Assembly (NCBI RefSeq): GCF_004000865.1
Contig: NZ_BIMB01000002.1
Location: 186,001-250,000 of the forward strand
Direction of reading: 5' to 3'
Length of the DNA: 64,000 nt
From: Paenibacillus elgii NBRC 100335
GTDB taxonomy: Bacteria > Bacillota > Bacilli > Paenibacillales > NBRC-103111
The translations under genes were made by a program, and so were the position numbers. The notes beneath the pieces are model-generated. The model did not search any database and was not told the origin of the DNA. It saw only the letters and a program-made list of their open reading frames with translations. Positions within the stretch are counted from its first letter, which is position 1; each line of letters begins with the position of its first letter. Below, one piece after another: positions 62,472-64,000 of the stretch.

Positions 62472-62523
62472 ATTCCTTAATAGTTCCCAATTAGAATATA
62501 AAATTTAATACCGCTTCTGTCAA
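62472..62523 (-). promoter_or_regulatory. Promoter and operator of the AbgA-like gene
   Basis: On the minus strand TTGACA (62518-62523), a 17-nt spacer and TATATT (62495-62500) are followed at once by TAATTGGGAAC-TATTAAGGAAT (62472-62493). This is the same repeat and the same placement as at the M20-Opp operon. Confidence 0.65.
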
Positions 62524-62554
62524 CAAGAAGCGGTATTATCCGGGAAGCCAGTTC

Positions 62555-63721
62555 TTATTCTTGCTTTCCAGCCAAGAGAGAAAGTAAAAACGAGGCTGCG
62601 GCGAGTGTCAGGCCCAAGCCGGCGACTCCCGACCATCCTGCCAAATTCCAAGCGGTGCTGCCTGCGGCCGATCCAAAGGCGCCGAACAGAAAAAGGCCCG
62701 TCATATAGACGGTATTGATCCGGCTGCGCGCACCGGGCTCTAGAGCAAAAATGACCGACTGATGGGAAACCATCGCCGTCTGAACGCCCGCATCCATCAG
62801 CGCCACCCCCAGGCCCAGTCCCGGGATCGTTGGGTAAACGGCAAAAAGCCCAAATCCCGCCAGCGTCAATAAAGCGCCAAGCCCCCGAGTGCTGCCCGGG
62901 CCGCGCTTATCGGCGTTACGTCCGGCAAGCGGGGCAGCCAATATTCCCGCGAGTCCAATGATTCCGAAGAGTCCGGCCACATCGCTGCCTAAATGATAAG
63001 GAGGTCCTTGCAGCAGCAGGGATAGCGTAGCCCAAAAAGCGGAAAAGCCGGCGAACAGGGCCCCCTGAGCGACAACGGCCCGCCGCAATTGGGGATACGA
63101 TCGGACCAGTTGGACAAGCGAAAGCATCAGCCGTTTGTAAGAATATGTTTTCTCCGGCTTGAATCGCGGCAGTTTTACGGCAAGCATCGCGCCGATCGCC
63201 ACAGCGATACCCGCGCCCAAGAAGTACATGGCGCGCCAGCCAAAGTGCTCGCCCACCAAACCGCTCAACGTCCTGGCAAGCAAAACGCCCGCAAGTAAAC
63301 CGCCCATGACTGTTCCCACCATACGGCCCCGCACTTCCGGCGGCGCCAACTCCGCGGCAAGCGGAATGATGTGCTGCGCGATCGTGGCGCTCGCTCCAAC
63401 TACAACGGACGCCATCATCAACATCAAAGGGGATGGAGCCAAAGCTGCTGCGACGAGAGCGAGAACCAGCCCCGCCGTTTGCCATAAAATCAGCTTCCTC
63501 CGGTCAAACGTATCGCCAAGCGGAACGAGAAGAACGAGGCCAAGCGCGAAGCCGAGCTGGGTTGCGGCCGGAATGAAGCTTACGCTGTTAGCTCCTTCGC
63601 CAAAACTATGAGCCATATGCCCTAACAAAGGTTGGTTATAATAAATATTTGCGTTGGAGAAACCTGCCGCTGCGGCCAAAAACAACGTAAGACCACAGAT
63701 GCCCCGCCCCTTGTCGCTCAT
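62555..63721 (-). CDS. MFS transporter
   Basis: A 388-residue 12-segment permease of the drug/sugar efflux type (opening GLTLFLAAAAGFSNANIYYNQPLLGHMA; loop VPLGDTFDRRKLILWQ; motif-C-like GTVMGGLLAGVLLARTLSGLVGE). NIYYNQPLL is typical of a group of unassigned MFS exporters. The substrate is unknown. Confidence 0.85.
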   Translation of the reverse strand: MSDKGRGICGLTLFLAAAAGFSNANIYYNQPLLGHMAHSFGEGANSVSFIPAATQLGFALGLVLLVPLGDTFDRRKLILWQTAGLVLALVAAALAPSPLMLMMASVVVGASATIAQHIIPLAAELAPPEVRGRMVGTVMGGLLAGVLLARTLSGLVGEHFGWRAMYFLGAGIAVAIGAMLAVKLPRFKPEKTYSYKRLMLSLVQLVRSYPQLRRAVVAQGALFAGFSAFWATLSLLLQGPPYHLGSDVAGLFGIIGLAGILAAPLAGRNADKRGPGSTRGLGALLTLAGFGLFAVYPTIPGLGLGVALMDAGVQTAMVSHQSVIFALEPGARSRINTVYMTGLFLFGAFGSAAGSTAWNLAGWSGVAGLGLTLAAASFLLSLLAGKQE

Positions 63722-63751
63722 ATTGCCTTCCCCTTTCTTTGCCGGGGCGGA

Positions 63752-64000
63752 TTACCTTATCGTCGCGTGTTCCGGATACACCCGGTTCACGACATTGTAG
63801 TTCAGCCCGGTCCAATATTCGGATGCTTTCGGGTCGGCAATCCGGCGTTCGTCTTTCTCGATTTCGCTGTAATCGTCGGTCATCAGAAAATCCTCTACAT
63901 CGTTCATGTTGGCAAACGCCATGATCGTAATACCGTCAATTCCGCTTGAAGCGGGATGCCAGAACGGCTCCCCTTCGGATACCGGACCTATATTATGAAG
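63752..64000 (-). CDS. EthD-domain-like protein (5' end outside the window)
   Basis: The last 82 codons are present. They contain SSGIDGITIMAFANMNDVED, FLMTDDYSEIEKDERRIADP and VVNRVYPEHATIR, which match the C-terminal half of small EthD/dimeric alpha-beta-barrel proteins. The N-terminus lies beyond position 64000. The function is unknown; relatives often accompany oxidative degradation enzymes. Confidence 0.65.
   Translation of the reverse strand, partial: LHNIGPVSEGEPFWHPASSGIDGITIMAFANMNDVEDFLMTDDYSEIEKDERRIADPKASEYWTGLNYNVVNRVYPEHATIR

Noticed and set aside
1-64000. CRISPR arrays, tRNA or rRNA genes, insertion sequences, prophage genes
   Set aside because: I found no regularly spaced repeats, cloverleaf-like or rRNA sequences, transposases or phage proteins.

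Overview
The window reads as chromosome of a spore-forming, GC-rich member of the Paenibacillaceae (Paenibacillus- or Cohnella-like). The evidence is a spore-coat gerQ gene, a gerA-type germinant receptor operon behind a textbook forespore sigma-G promoter, a YjcZ-type sporulation micropeptide, S-layer-homology (SLH) domains on a secreted enzyme, lipoprotein binding proteins typical of Gram-positives, AGGAGG-type ribosome binding sites, and a bacillibactin-uptake locus in the same order as in Bacillus subtilis. No rRNA, tRNA, CRISPR array, transposase or phage gene was found. Most genes are on the minus strand.

Layout. 1-4.3 kb: gerQ, then the phospholipid-repair pair aas-lplT behind a FapR-like box. 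4.3-13.4 kb: one long minus-strand set made of a HAD hydrolase, an RpiR-type regulator, a YhfI-like metallo-beta-lactamase-fold protein, a 261-bp hairpin element, a complete Opp/Dpp peptide ABC transporter and a metallophosphoesterase. 13.9-19.9 kb: a germination operon of the unusual order A-B-C-B-C. 20.0-22.6 kb: an AT-richer patch with a ChrB-like protein and a MntP-like exporter sharing two palindromic operators, a YjcZ micropeptide, a 54-residue unknown and a TetR regulator. 22.6-28.2 kb: besA-feuC-feuB-feuA-btr with two Fur boxes but no ATPase gene. 28.4-33.8 kb: a secreted SH3-like protein and a five-gene nos-type maturation operon without nosZ. 33.8-37.9 kb: TetR regulator, MFS efflux pump and an Lsa-type ABC-F protein behind a three-segment transcription attenuator. 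38.0-43.1 kb: two-component system, SLH-anchored serine hydrolase and a stand-alone E2 acyltransferase domain. 43.3-50.7 kb: single-gene enzymes (GNAT, M28 aminopeptidase, VOC, YitT, methyltransferase, TrxB), a secreted unknown and an HxlR remnant. 50.8-62.4 kb: a peptide-utilisation regulon consisting of an M20 dipeptidase-Opp-S9 peptidase operon, a divergent regulator with a degenerate GGDEF-like domain, and a second M20 amidohydrolase. The window closes with an MFS transporter and the 3' part of an EthD-like gene.

How the parts work together. The strongest new picture is the peptide regulon at the right end. Two separate promoters (TTGACA with 17-18 nt to the -10) each carry an 11-bp-spaced repeat of TATTAAGGGA just downstream of the -10, which is where a repressor would bind. 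The divergent regulator at 59677-60987 is the obvious candidate. The second is the ABC-F leader, in which a 12-nt sequence, its complement and the sequence again form mutually exclusive anti-antiterminator, antiterminator and terminator helices. Both claims rest on sequence pattern only and were not tested.
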